Positions 1 through 7,294 of a DNA stretch of 27,007 bases are shown in pieces; positions within the stretch are counted from its first letter, which is position 1, and every line of letters begins with the position of its first letter. The position numbers and the translations under genes were made by a program. The stretch spans positions 1 to 27,007 of the forward strand of contig CAYTZG010000023.1 in the NCBI GenBank assembly GCA_964442435.1, read 5' to 3'. Origin of the DNA: CAMXAS01 sp964442435 (GTDB lineage Bacteria > Bacteroidota > Bacteroidia > Bacteroidales > P3). The notes under the pieces are model-generated. The model did not search any database. It was given only the letters and a program-made list of their open reading frames with translations, and was not told the origin of the DNA.

Positions 1-747
1 CGCCCGCTCCTCGCGCAGCAGCGCGTTCAACAGCGTCGATTTGCCGGCGTTGGGCCGCCCGATGAGCACCACCGGCACGCCCTCTTTCAACGCCAAGCCC
101 GTGGCGAACGACCGCCGCAGGGCCGCCACGCGCGCGGCCATCTCGTCCAGCAGCGACCGCAGGGCCGACCGGTCGGCGAACTCCACGTCCTCTTCGCTGA
201 AGTCCAACTCCAGCTCCACCAAGGCCGCGAACTCGACAAGCCGCGCGCGCAGGGCCGCCATCTCGTTGGAGACGCCGCCCCGCAGCTGCCGCCACGCCAA
301 ATCGTGGGAGGCCTTGTTTTCGGCCGCAATGAGGTCGGCCACGGCCTCGGCCTGGCTCAAGTCCATGCGGCCGTTCAGAAACGCGCGCTTCGTAAACTCG
401 CCCGGCTCGGCCATGCGCGCGCCGGCGTCGGTCAGAGCCGACAGCAGCCGCCGCACGATATAGGGCGACGCGTGACAGGCCAGTTCCACGACGTCTTCGC
501 CCGTATAGGAACGGGGTGCGCGGAACAGCGTCACCACGCCTTCGTCCAACACCTCTTCCGCCGCGTCCCCGCCCGCCGCCACAAAGGTCGCGAACCGGAC
601 GCGGTGCGAGGCCGTTTCGGCCAAATCGCCCCGCCGGCAGCGCACCACCTTGTCCGCAATGGCGATGGCCTGCGCTCCGCTGAGCCGTATCACACTGATA
701 CCGCCGCTGCCCGCCGGCGTCGCGGTGGCACAAATGCTGTCTTCCAT
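1..747 (-). CDS. mnmE: tRNA modification GTPase MnmE, N-terminal part (3' end beyond the window)
   Basis: MnmE is a dimeric GTPase that, with MnmG, installs the 5-carboxymethylaminomethyl group on the wobble uridine of certain tRNAs in the cytoplasm. About 249 codons are visible, read leftwards from ATG 747. The start MEDSICATATPAGSGGISVI is the typical folate-binding TrmE N-domain opening, followed by SYTGEDVVE and the GEFTKRAFLNGRMDL block. The G-domain P-loop GRPNAGKST lies near the left edge (about positions 35-61). The rest of the G domain and the C-terminal cysteine motif are outside the window. The ATG overlaps the hpf stop in a TAATG arrangement, so translation is probably coupled to hpf. 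The family assignment is secure. Confidence 0.95.
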   Translation of the reverse strand, partial: MEDSICATATPAGSGGISVIRLSGAQAIAIADKVVRCRRGDLAETASHRVRFATFVAAGGDAAEEVLDEGVVTLFRAPRSYTGEDVVELACHASPYIVRRLLSALTDAGARMAEPGEFTKRAFLNGRMDLSQAEAVADLIAAENKASHDLAWRQLRGGVSNEMAALRARLVEFAALVELELDFSEEDVEFADRSALRSLLDEMAARVAALRRSFATGLALKEGVPVVLIGRPNAGKSTLLNALLREERA

Positions 748-1043
748 TACTTGTTGTAGCGTTCTTTCAGTTTCTCGATTTGCTTCTTGAGCGCGTCCAG
801 ACACAAATCCACGGCTTCCTCAAACGTGTCGCACTGCTTGGAGGCAAACAGTTCCTCGCCGCTCGCCAGCACGCGCACCTCGCCGATTTTGTTCATCTCC
901 GACTGGTCCTTATCCACCTTCAACGTCACCTCCGCCTTCATCGCCTGCGGCAGAAACGTCGCCACCTTCTTCATTTTCTTTTCGATAAATTCAACCAGTT
1001 TCTCATCGGCCTTGAATTTAACCGCATTCACCATGATTTCCAT
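747..1043 (-). CDS. hpf: ribosome hibernation promoting factor, short HPF/RaiA family
   Basis: A 98-residue protein of the sigma-54 modulation/S30EA family. These bind the decoding region of the 30S subunit and keep ribosomes inactive in slow growth. It opens with MEIMVNAVKFKADEKLVEFI and has the expected beta-alpha-beta-beta-beta-alpha pattern, ending in a lysine-rich helix (DALKKQIEKLKERYNK). It has only the ribosome-binding domain and lacks the C-terminal dimerisation domain of long HPF, so it is the short type. A good ribosome site (AAAGGA) lies just upstream of ATG 1043. It sits 37 nt downstream of xerC and overlaps mnmE by 1 nt. The xerC-hpf pairing is common in Bacteroidales from general knowledge; mnmE as the third gene is less familiar to me. 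Confidence 0.93.
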   Translation of the reverse strand: MEIMVNAVKFKADEKLVEFIEKKMKKVATFLPQAMKAEVTLKVDKDQSEMNKIGEVRVLASGEELFASKQCDTFEEAVDLCLDALKKQIEKLKERYNK

Positions 1044-1080
1044 AACAATCCTTTCTTTTTAAGGGTTTATAGTCTATTTT

Positions 1081-2064
1081 TCAAGCCTTCGGATGGGCTT
1101 CCGCATAGGCTTTCTTGAGTTTCTCTATCGTGTTATGCGTATATATTTGCGTCGAAGCCAGGCTGCTGTGCCCCAGCAGCATCTGTACGGCGTTCAGGTC
1201 GGCGCCCTCGTTGAGCAGATGCGTCGCAAACGTGTGGCGCAGCACGTGCGGGCTGCATTTCTCAATCGTCGTATATTTGCGCAGACAGGCGTGCACGAGG
1301 CGATAGACATACGAGCGCGACAGGGGTTGCCCCGCCGGCGTCACAAAAAACGTCTCGCCCGCCAACGCCCCCACTTCCTCGGTCCGCAGCCGCCGGTAAA
1401 CGTCTATGGCCTCGCATAGCGCGGCGTGCAACGGTATCTGCCGCTCCTTGTTGCGTTTGCCCAGCACCGTCAGCACGGCCTGCCGCGCGTCCACCTTGCG
1501 GTCTTTTAGCGACAGCAGTTCAGCCGAGCGCATCCCCGTGCCGTAAAACAATTCCAAAATCAGGTAGTCGCGATAGGTCTCGAACGGGCTTTTCCGTTTG
1601 GGTTTCCGCCCCGTGACGTTTTCTTTCAACGCGGTTTCCGGGTGACCCGACGGGTTGGCCGACGCCAAGGGCTGACCCGACGCGCCGACGGCTTCCTGCC
1701 GCGTGAGTTGCGCCATGCCGCCCTCCTCCACGAAAAAGACGAGCCGTTTGCCCGTCTTGGGCAACGGCAGCCGCAGGGCCGGATTGGACGTCAGCCGCCC
1801 CGCCTTCATCTCGTGACGGAAAAACGACCGCAGCGCCGACACCTTGCGCCGGATGCTGTAAGGCGCCATCCTGCGCTCCGCCAGCCACGCCACATACGAA
1901 CGCAGGCGCAGCCGGTCGGCCGCCGCCCAGTCGTCATCCCCGAAAGTCTCTTGAACATAGGCCGCGAATTCGGCCAAATCGCGGCGATAAGCCTCCACGG
2001 TCAAGGGCGAGTATCGCTTTTCCGCTTTCAGATAGTCTAAAAAACGCGCCACCCCATCCTGCAT
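1081..2064 (-). CDS. xerC: tyrosine recombinase, XerC/XerD type
   Basis: Site-specific tyrosine recombinase of the Xer family, expected to resolve chromosome dimers at dif. The N-terminal SAM-like core-binding domain starts FLDYLKAEKRYSPLTVEAYR. The catalytic domain shows the first arginine in FYGTGMRSAELLSLK, the box HVLRHTFATHLL, then LGHSSLASTQIYTH with the nucleophilic tyrosine near position 1145. The frame is open up to a TTG at 2139, but the promoter -7 box at 2153-2160 would put transcription initiation almost on that codon. ATG 2064 (preceded by AAGGG) or ATG 2091 are better starts; 2064 gives a usual-looking N-terminus and 327 residues. About 35 extra residues rich in Gly, Ser, Pro and Lys lie between the two domains (roughly 1590-1735). 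Whether it is XerC or XerD cannot be settled here. Confidence 0.9.
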   Translation of the reverse strand: MQDGVARFLDYLKAEKRYSPLTVEAYRRDLAEFAAYVQETFGDDDWAAADRLRLRSYVAWLAERRMAPYSIRRKVSALRSFFRHEMKAGRLTSNPALRLPLPKTGKRLVFFVEEGGMAQLTRQEAVGASGQPLASANPSGHPETALKENVTGRKPKRKSPFETYRDYLILELFYGTGMRSAELLSLKDRKVDARQAVLTVLGKRNKERQIPLHAALCEAIDVYRRLRTEEVGALAGETFFVTPAGQPLSRSYVYRLVHACLRKYTTIEKCSPHVLRHTFATHLLNEGADLNAVQMLLGHSSLASTQIYTHNTIEKLKKAYAEAHPKA

Positions 2065-2152
2065 ACCCTTATGTCGCCCGTCGCCTTCCATATCGCCGTT
2101 CTTAGCTCCGACACACGCAAAATCACGCACGTATGCCAAAGGTTATCTTCCA

Positions 2153-2160
2153 CAAATATA
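2153..2160 (-). promoter_or_regulatory. Bacteroidota -7 box for xerC-hpf-mnmE
   Basis: On the minus strand this reads TATATTTG, a full match to the TAnnTTTG consensus. Transcription would begin near 2146, leaving a leader of 55 to 82 nt before the candidate ATG codons. No convincing -33 TTTG is seen at the usual 19-20 nt spacing. Confidence 0.6.
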
Positions 2161-2208
2161 GCGAAAATTTCTTTACCGAACCCGCGGCGCGACCACAATT
2201 TACAAACG

Positions 2209-3228
2209 CTAGGCCAAATATTTGGCAAGCAGGTAGCCGCCGCCCATCAGCCAGATATACAGGATAAAGGCCAACAGAAACGGCTTGAAGCCGGCTTTCT
2301 TGAACTTGTCGAAGCTGGTCTCCGCGCCCAAGGCCGTCATGGCCATCGTGAGCATGAACGTGTCGAGCTGGTTGATGCCGTTTACAAGCGTGTCGAGCCA
2401 AACGAGGTCTTTGGGCAACAAGGAGTTGATGCCGATGACGAGCAGGAATCCGAACGCGAACCAGGGCACAGGCACGGCCGTGGCCGGCGCCGCCTTGACG
2501 CCACGCGCCAACGCGAAGCCCATGATGACCAAGACCGGCGCCAACAGCATGACGCGAATCATCTTGACGATGATGGCCGGGTCGGCGATTTCGGCCCCCA
2601 TCGCGTTGCCCGCCCCCACCACGTGCGCCACCTCGTGCAGCGTGGCCCCGGTGTAAAGCCCCATCTGTTCGGGCGTCAGGTCAAACAGCCCCACGCGGTA
2701 CAGTACGGGATAGATGAACATCGAAACGGTACCGAAAATAACGACGGTGGAAACGGCCACGGCCGTTTTGTGCGGCTCGCCCTTGACCACGGGTTCGGCG
2801 CCCAGTACGGCCGCCGCGCCGCAAATCGCGCTACCGGTGGCCGTCAGCAGCGACAGGTCGCGGTCCATCTTCAACAATTTGCCCACGAGCAGGCCTAAAA
2901 ATATCGTGACGGTAACGATGATGCAGTCGATCAGAATGGCCGGACCGCCGATGGCCACCACGCTCTGAAACGTGAGCCTGAAGCCGTAGAGGATGATGCC
3001 GGCGCGCAGAATCTGTTTGGTGCAGAACTGGATGCCGGGCACCCACGTGGCCGGCAAGTGGTTGCGCAGACTGTTGGCGTACAGCATACCGAGGATGATG
3101 CCGACGATGAGCGGGCTGAACGACAGCCGTTTGACGAATTCGAATTCCGCGATGTAAAAGGCGGCGCACGAGAACAGCGCAATCAGCAGGATGCCGTGCA
3201 GCACATTGGCTCTTTGTTCGCTTATCAT
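2209..3228 (-). CDS. YeiH/UPF0324 family membrane protein, putative sulfate exporter
   Basis: A 339-residue polytopic inner-membrane protein of the YeiH (Cons_hypoth698) family, whose members are annotated as putative sulfate exporters on limited experimental grounds. The sequence shows about nine or ten hydrophobic spans and the family blocks ATGSAICGAAAVLGAEPVVK and GATLHEVAHVVGAGNAMG, plus SLLPKDLVWLDTL near the C-terminus. The length is normal. ATG 3228 follows an A-rich stretch and not a strong Shine-Dalgarno site. The gene is divergent from the phosphatase gene, with a -7 box at 3332-3339, and xerC with its own promoter follows downstream. The family call is strong; the transported substrate is not shown by the sequence. 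Confidence 0.88.
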   Translation of the reverse strand: MISEQRANVLHGILLIALFSCAAFYIAEFEFVKRLSFSPLIVGIILGMLYANSLRNHLPATWVPGIQFCTKQILRAGIILYGFRLTFQSVVAIGGPAILIDCIIVTVTIFLGLLVGKLLKMDRDLSLLTATGSAICGAAAVLGAEPVVKGEPHKTAVAVSTVVIFGTVSMFIYPVLYRVGLFDLTPEQMGLYTGATLHEVAHVVGAGNAMGAEIADPAIIVKMIRVMLLAPVLVIMGFALARGVKAAPATAVPVPWFAFGFLLVIGINSLLPKDLVWLDTLVNGINQLDTFMLTMAMTALGAETSFDKFKKAGFKPFLLAFILYIWLMGGGYLLAKYLA

Positions 3229-3331
3229 GGTTTTTATTTTTTATGTTTGAACCGCCCACCCGCAAGGCCGCCGACGCGGCCCGCAAGGGGCCTTCCCACA
3301 GTCCCGCCGCCCGCATGGGGACGCGGCACTG

Positions 3332-3339
3332 CAAAGTTA
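3332..3339 (-). promoter_or_regulatory. -7 box for the YeiH-family gene
   Basis: The minus strand reads TAACTTTG, a full match to TAnnTTTG. It gives a leader of about 100 nt before ATG 3228. No TTG is present at the -33 position. It lies only 32 nt from the opposing box at 3372-3379, so the two divergent promoters occupy overlapping polymerase footprints. Confidence 0.55.
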
Positions 3340-3371
3340 GCACTTTTCGCTTTATTTTCCGTAACTTCGCG

Positions 3372-3379
3372 ACCGCAAA
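3372..3379 (+). promoter_or_regulatory. probable -7 box for the SuhB-family gene
   Basis: TAACTTCG, one mismatch from TAnnTTTG. Initiation would fall near 3386, about 25 nt before ATG 3411, which supports that start over the upstream in-frame codons. The same TTCG variant appears ahead of the M49 peptidase gene at 19569-19576. Confidence 0.45.
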
Positions 3380-3410
3380 ACGGAAAGAAATCCCGACAAA
3401 AACGATTCTT

Positions 3411-4250
3411 ATGGACTTGAAACGGATGACCGAACAGGTCTGCGACCTGTGCCGCGAAGTCGGCGCTTTTATCGATGAACAGGCCCGCCGGTTCGATACG
3501 GCCAAAGTGGAATTCAAAGGCCCGCACGACTATGTGAGTTATGTAGATAAGACGTCCGAACAGCGGCTTACGGAAGGCCTTTCGCGCATCCTGCCCGAAG
3601 CCGGCTTTTTGGCCGAGGAAGGCACGCGCAAGGAGGGCGAACGCTTTACGTGGATTATCGACCCCTTGGACGGCACCACCAACTTCATCCACGGCGTGCC
3701 GGTCTATGCCATCAGCATCGCGCTCTTGGACAAGCAAGCCGCGGTGCCGGGGCCTTCGGCACCCTTGGCGGCGGGCGGCATCGTACTCGGCGTCATCTAT
3801 CATGTATCCATGCGCGAGATGTTTTACGCCTGTACGGGCGAACCCACGCGCTGCAACGGCCGCGAGGCCCGCGTCAGCCCCATGGCTTCGTTCGACAACG
3901 CCTTGCTGGCCACCGGCTTCCCCTACTACGACTACAGCCGTCTGCCCGCCTATATGAAACTGCTGGAATATACGATGCTGCATACGGCCGGCATCCGCCG
4001 ACTGGGTTCGGCCGCCCTCGACTTGGCCTATGTGGCCTGCGGCCGTTGCGAGTTGTTCTACGAATACGGGTTGCGTCCATGGGATGTGGCGGCCGGGCTG
4101 TTCCTCGTACAGCAGGCCGGCGGCACCGTGACCGACTTTTCGGGCGGCGGCCGCTACCTGTTCGACAAGGAAATCGTGGCCACGAACGGGCCGTTGCACG
4201 CGCCCTTCCTGGATTTGCTCAAACGGCACGGCTTGGACGCCAAGGCTTAG
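3411..4250 (+). CDS. inositol monophosphatase family protein (SuhB/CysQ-like)
   Basis: A 279-residue Mg-dependent, lithium-sensitive-type phosphomonoesterase. The metal site is visible: Glu69/Glu70 in FLAEEGT, the signature WIIDPLDGTTNF at residues 81-92 (Asp84, Asp87), and Asp225 in PWDVAAG. Likely substrates in the family are inositol monophosphate, fructose 1,6-bisphosphate or 3'-phosphoadenosine phosphates, and the sequence does not decide between them. The length is close to the family norm of about 265, with a short Pro/Ala-rich insertion after residue 106. The frame stays open upstream to 3243, but ATG 3411 starts the conserved fold and lies just after a promoter-like box. Its stop codon overlaps the stop of the convergent regulator gene (TTAG at 4247-4250). 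Confidence 0.92.
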   Translation: MDLKRMTEQVCDLCREVGAFIDEQARRFDTAKVEFKGPHDYVSYVDKTSEQRLTEGLSRILPEAGFLAEEGTRKEGERFTWIIDPLDGTTNFIHGVPVYAISIALLDKQAAVPGPSAPLAAGGIVLGVIYHVSMREMFYACTGEPTRCNGREARVSPMASFDNALLATGFPYYDYSRLPAYMKLLEYTMLHTAGIRRLGSAALDLAYVACGRCELFYEYGLRPWDVAAGLFLVQQAGGTVTDFSGGGRYLFDKEIVATNGPLHAPFLDLLKRHGLDAKA

Positions 4251-4840
4251 GGCTGCACGTCGCCTATTTCCACGAGCTTGTGTACGATGGCATAGATGGT
4301 CAGACCCGCCGGGCTGTGAATCTGTAACTTGCCGGCGATGTTCTTGCGATGGGTCATGACCGTATGCGTGGAGATATTCAGTTTGTCGGCGATTTGCTTG
4401 TTCGTCCAGCCCTTCACCACCCCGATGATGATGTCTTTCTCGCGCGGGCTCAGCATCTGCGCCGCCTCCGCCTTTTCTTCCGTCCGCAACACCGCCTCCA
4501 ATTTCTCCTTGATGGTTTCGGCGCTGTCGTAAATCGAAACGGCCGTATCGTAATGCTGCAACACCTGCCTATCGCCCAGCACCGTCTGCAGGGCCACGGT
4601 ACGGCAAGACGTACAGCCCGCCTCCTGCAACAGGCTGTCGGGCCGTTGCAGCCCCAGCCAGTTGGGATTGATGATGAGTAAATCCGGCTTCTGCCGTTTG
4701 AGCTGCACCGGCAGCAAGGCCATGTCCGTGATTTCGGAAACTTCCATGCGCAGGTCGCTCATCCGCTTCAACACCGCCATGAGCCCGCTCCGTACAATGA
4801 CCGACGATTCGGCTACCACCGCTTGTAATCGCGTATTCAT
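4247..4840 (-). CDS. LuxR-type transcription regulator with a degenerate receiver domain
   Basis: A 197-residue DNA-binding regulator. Residues 130-187 form a clear GerE/LuxR helix-turn-helix (LSPREKDIIIGVVKGWTNKQ, then IADKLNISTHTVMTHRKNIA). Residues 1-115 look like a response-regulator receiver, but the phosphoacceptor position at the end of strand 3 (DLLIINPN) is Asn58 and the N-terminal acidic pair is missing. It is therefore unlikely to be switched by ordinary phosphorelay. It has a CxxC pair, Cys76 and Cys79, its only cysteines. It follows the hemerythrin gene with a 4-nt gap, so the two are co-transcribed. I recall similar regulator/hemerythrin pairs in Bacteroides, which would suggest a role in sensing oxygen, nitric oxide or iron. 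No histidine kinase lies nearby. Confidence 0.85.
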   Translation of the reverse strand: MNTRLQAVVAESSVIVRSGLMAVLKRMSDLRMEVSEITDMALLPVQLKRQKPDLLIINPNWLGLQRPDSLLQEAGCTSCRTVALQTVLGDRQVLQHYDTAVSIYDSAETIKEKLEAVLRTEEKAEAAQMLSPREKDIIIGVVKGWTNKQIADKLNISTHTVMTHRKNIAGKLQIHSPAGLTIYAIVHKLVEIGDVQP

Positions 4841-4844
4841 AGGC

Positions 4845-5597
4845 TTAGGCTTTGGCGGTTCTCAAACTTTCCTGAATCCGGATGGCCGGCACATACAGCT
4901 CGTTTTCCACGGCGTTGTGCAGACGCAGGTCGGAGGCGCAGTTGAAGATGTCGTAAAGCAGGCTGTTGATTTTGACGCTGCTTTGCGCCGGATAATATTT
5001 GATGATGAGATTCTTGAACTCCGTCAGCTTGTTCTCCACATGGTCGTGGTGCTTCGAGAAGATGGCGATTTCGTAGCCCACGGGGCGGCCTTTGGCCTTC
5101 AACAGCGTCTCCACATACGGAAACACGATTTCGTCCTCGTAGTTCATGTGCTTGCGCACCTCGTCCACATATTCGTCGTAAAAGCGCATCATCAGCCGCG
5201 CGATATGCCGGCGGTCCTGGCCGCCGTCGCCCGCGGGCCGTCCGGCTTCGGATTCGGCCAACAGTTCGCCCTCCATGATTTCGACCAACTTGCGGCGGAT
5301 GGCCGGCAAACGGTATTCGAGGAAATAGACGTGCGAATGCCGCAAAAAATCGGTGAGCGCGGGGATGGAAATGGCGCGCTTGACCGTGTCCGACGGCAGT
5401 TCTTCATTCACAAACAGGTTGACGATGGCCAAAAACGTATCGGGATCCACGCCCCGTTCGCGGCAAACCGCCTCCACCGTCTTTTCTCCGAAGCCGATAG
5501 GGATGTCGAAGATGCTCAGAATTAGCAGCATGGCATAATTCTCGCAAATCAGTGCCCCCATCTCGTCCTCTTTCTTGTACAATCCGACGTTATACAT
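4845..5597 (-). CDS. hemerythrin HHE domain protein, ScdA/RIC-like
   Basis: A 250-residue mainly helical protein with a likely diiron site. Residues 38-60 (EKTVEAVCRERGVDPDTFL) resemble the N-terminal region of ScdA/YtfE-type repair-of-iron-centre proteins, though without their cysteine pair. Candidate ligands are His87/His89, His150 with Glu154 (HMNYE), His184 with Glu188 (HDHVE) and His227 with Glu231 (HNAVE), matching the HxxxE spacing of the family. Members bind oxygen or nitric oxide or help repair Fe-S clusters. The frame is open from a TTG at 5621, but a -7 box covers that codon, so ATG 5597, preceded by AAAGGACGG, is the real start. It sits just after the haem operon, with no visible terminator between them, and forms an operon with the regulator downstream. 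Confidence 0.87.
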   Translation of the reverse strand: MYNVGLYKKEDEMGALICENYAMLLILSIFDIPIGFGEKTVEAVCRERGVDPDTFLAIVNLFVNEELPSDTVKRAISIPALTDFLRHSHVYFLEYRLPAIRRKLVEIMEGELLAESEAGRPAGDGGQDRRHIARLMMRFYDEYVDEVRKHMNYEDEIVFPYVETLLKAKGRPVGYEIAIFSKHHDHVENKLTEFKNLIIKYYPAQSSVKINSLLYDIFNCASDLRLHNAVENELYVPAIRIQESLRTAKA

Positions 5598-5618
5598 AAT
5601 CCGTCCTTTTACCGTTTG

Positions 5619-5626
5619 CAAATATA
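5619..5626 (-). promoter_or_regulatory. -7 box for the hemerythrin-regulator operon
   Basis: The minus strand reads TATATTTG, a full match to TAnnTTTG, 26 nt beyond the hmuV stop. It allows transcription independent of the haem operon. Initiation near 5612 rules out the in-frame TTG at 5621 and supports ATG 5597. Confidence 0.6.
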
Positions 5627-5651
5627 ACCATTTCTCCGCTTCCCCGCACGC

Positions 5652-5987
5652 CTACTCCGGCACGTAGATGATTTCGCCGCTCTCCAGCTCGTAGGCGACG
5701 CCCACGCGCCGGCCCCGCGACGACTTGTCTTGCGTGCGCTCGTCCGAAGCCTTGTATTTTTCTATCTTCTCGCCTTTCTTCGTGATGATTTCCATCTGCT
5801 CCGTGCCCGGGTTCTTCACCATCGTAAAGTCCTCCTGCGAGAATATCTCGGTCATGTTGAAGCGCGTCACCAAGGCCACCATCAACGCCACGGCAAACAC
5901 CATGGCCACGTCGAACAGGTTGGTCAGCACCGACAGCGGGTCGTCGTCGGCGCCGTCGGCTTGCAACAGGCGTCTCTTACGGCTCAT
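5652..5987 (-). CDS. hmuV: DUF2149 family protein, HmuV-like
   Basis: A 111-residue protein with one N-terminal transmembrane span (about residues 22-46, after the LTNLFDVAMVF region) and a soluble tail. Its C-terminus, GRRVGVAYELESGEIIYVPE, is the hallmark of DUF2149. The layout resembles the ExbD/MotB partner of a MotA/ExbB channel protein: one membrane anchor, an Asp near its start and a short extracytoplasmic domain. It overlaps hmuU in an ATGA stop/start, so the two are translationally coupled. In Porphyromonas gingivalis the corresponding gene closes the hmuYRSTUV haem operon. The likely role is to couple ion flow to the CobN-like HmuS, but this is inference from family and context. Confidence 0.85.
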   Translation of the reverse strand: MSRKRRLLQADGADDDPLSVLTNLFDVAMVFAVALMVALVTRFNMTEIFSQEDFTMVKNPGTEQMEIITKKGEKIEKYKASDERTQDKSSRGRRVGVAYELESGEIIYVPE

Positions 5988-6580
5988 GCCAAGCCTCCTT
6001 TCAGTTTTTCGGCCACATAGGTCAGCAGGTTCATCTCGCCGGCCACCCAGCGTTGACGCGCCTGCAGCGTGATAAAGCCGACGGCGCCGATAATGAGGCC
6101 CACCACGGTGGTGGCGAAGGCTACCTGCATATTGGAGGCCATCGAAGCCACGTCGCCCGTGGCCAAGCCCAGCAGGGCCGGCCCCATCGGTATCAACGTG
6201 CCCATCAGCCCCAATATCGGGCCTATCTTGACCAAGAGTTTGGATTTGCCCAAGCCTTTGTCGGCCTCCACCTCATAGTCGCCCAGGCGTTTCTCCAGCA
6301 GCGCGGCGTCGCCGGCCGCCTCCCGCAGAGACACGATGTAACGCCCCACGACCGAACGCGATACGTCGGGCAGGGTCGCCACATGGTTCAGCCAGTCTTG
6401 CAGCGGCATTTCATCCAAGGTCTCATCCAGCTGACGGCTCAGACGGCGGTGTTCGATATACTGGCCGTAAAACCGGCCGATCATCCACAGCGCGTTCACG
6501 AAGAAATACAGCAGGAACACGATGACCGGCACCAGCAGGCCGGTCGAAATCCAATACAGTAAAGCGGTAATCTGATTCAT
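5984..6580 (-). CDS. hmuU: MotA/TolQ/ExbB proton channel family protein, HmuU-like
   Basis: A 198-residue inner-membrane protein with three hydrophobic spans. The conserved MotA/ExbB core is at residues 120-180 (KIGPILGLMGTLIPMGPALL, then ATTVVGLIIGAVGF). Relatives form ion channels that drive TonB, Tol or flagellar work. The upstream frame extends to 6676, but that would overlap hmuT by 85 nt; ATG 6580 (MNQITALLYWISTG) leaves an 11-nt gap and begins directly with the first membrane span. With hmuV it looks like an ExbB/ExbD-type pair dedicated to the haem operon. No separate TonB gene is in the window. Confidence 0.88.
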   Translation of the reverse strand: MNQITALLYWISTGLLVPVIVFLLYFFVNALWMIGRFYGQYIEHRRLSRQLDETLDEMPLQDWLNHVATLPDVSRSVVGRYIVSLREAAGDAALLEKRLGDYEVEADKGLGKSKLLVKIGPILGLMGTLIPMGPALLGLATGDVASMASNMQVAFATTVVGLIIGAVGFITLQARQRWVAGEMNLLTYVAEKLKGGLA

Positions 6581-6591
6581 ATCGATATAGG

Positions 6592-7287
6592 CTAATGTTT
6601 GACGAAACGACGTTTCAGAGACGTAAACACGGCGGCGTAACGGCCGGCCACGAACAGCAGGCCCGCGCCGAGGCACAGGGCCGCCAACGCATCCCAGGCC
6701 ATGGGGGCGCGCGGCGCGGAGACGGGCATCGGGAACAAGGCGGCATAGGCCAACAGCCCCGCCCCCAGCATAAACAGATACAGCAAAATGCGCAGTTCCC
6801 GTTTATAGACGTTTTCGCGCATGGCCATTTGCAAAAGGCGGCCCAACACCAAGACAACCCCGCCCGTCAGCAACGAAAACTCGACCGCCGTCAGCATAAA
6901 GCTTCGGCCGCCGGCCCGCAAGCCGAAATAGCGCGATTCGAAATAAGCGACGGCACAGAAAAAGACCGGCCCCGGCACCGCATTCAAAAAGCGGCATACC
7001 CGCCGCGCCTTGGTCGGTTTATCGCCCGAAGCCCCCAACTGGAGCAGGATGGCCGCAATGGCCTCCACCGTCACGAGCAAGACCGCGTCGCCCACCCATT
7101 GCGGCATGGACAGGTGCGCGCCCAAATACGTCATCGGCAAACGGATAATCCACGGGTAAATCCCCATAGCCCACAGAGACGCCGCTAAGGCATAGGCCGA
7201 CCGTTTGAGCAGTCGGCCCGACAGGGCGGCTTGCAGACTATACTGTACTATGGCTAATACAAAGATGATTTGCGTCAACGTTTCCAT
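6592..7287 (-). CDS. hmuT: polytopic membrane protein of the haem operon, HmuT-like
   Basis: A 231-residue inner-membrane protein with about seven hydrophobic spans and short basic loops, ending KRRFVKH. I see no catalytic motif. The identification as HmuT rests mainly on its place between the CobN-like hmuS (7-nt gap) and the MotA/ExbB-like hmuU (11-nt gap), which matches the P. gingivalis hmu operon. It could be a membrane anchor or channel partner for HmuS, HmuU and HmuV. The function is not established from sequence alone. Confidence 0.7.
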   Translation of the reverse strand: METLTQIIFVLAIVQYSLQAALSGRLLKRSAYALAASLWAMGIYPWIIRLPMTYLGAHLSMPQWVGDAVLLVTVEAIAAILLQLGASGDKPTKARRVCRFLNAVPGPVFFCAVAYFESRYFGLRAGGRSFMLTAVEFSLLTGGVVLVLGRLLQMAMRENVYKRELRILLYLFMLGAGLLAYAALFPMPVSAPRAPMAWDALAALCLGAGLLFVAGRYAAVFTSLKRRFVKH

Positions 7288-7294
7288 GTCTTTC

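Noticed and set aside
2065..2139. Longer xerC N-terminus from the TTG at 2139
   Set aside because: The -7 box at 2153-2160 puts the transcript start about at that codon, and the extra residues do not resemble the Xer family.
2213..2226. Perfect 14-bp palindrome GCCAAATATTTGGC
   Set aside because: It falls within the final codons of the YeiH-family gene, encoding its LAKYLA end, and is not near a promoter in the right position. It may be chance.
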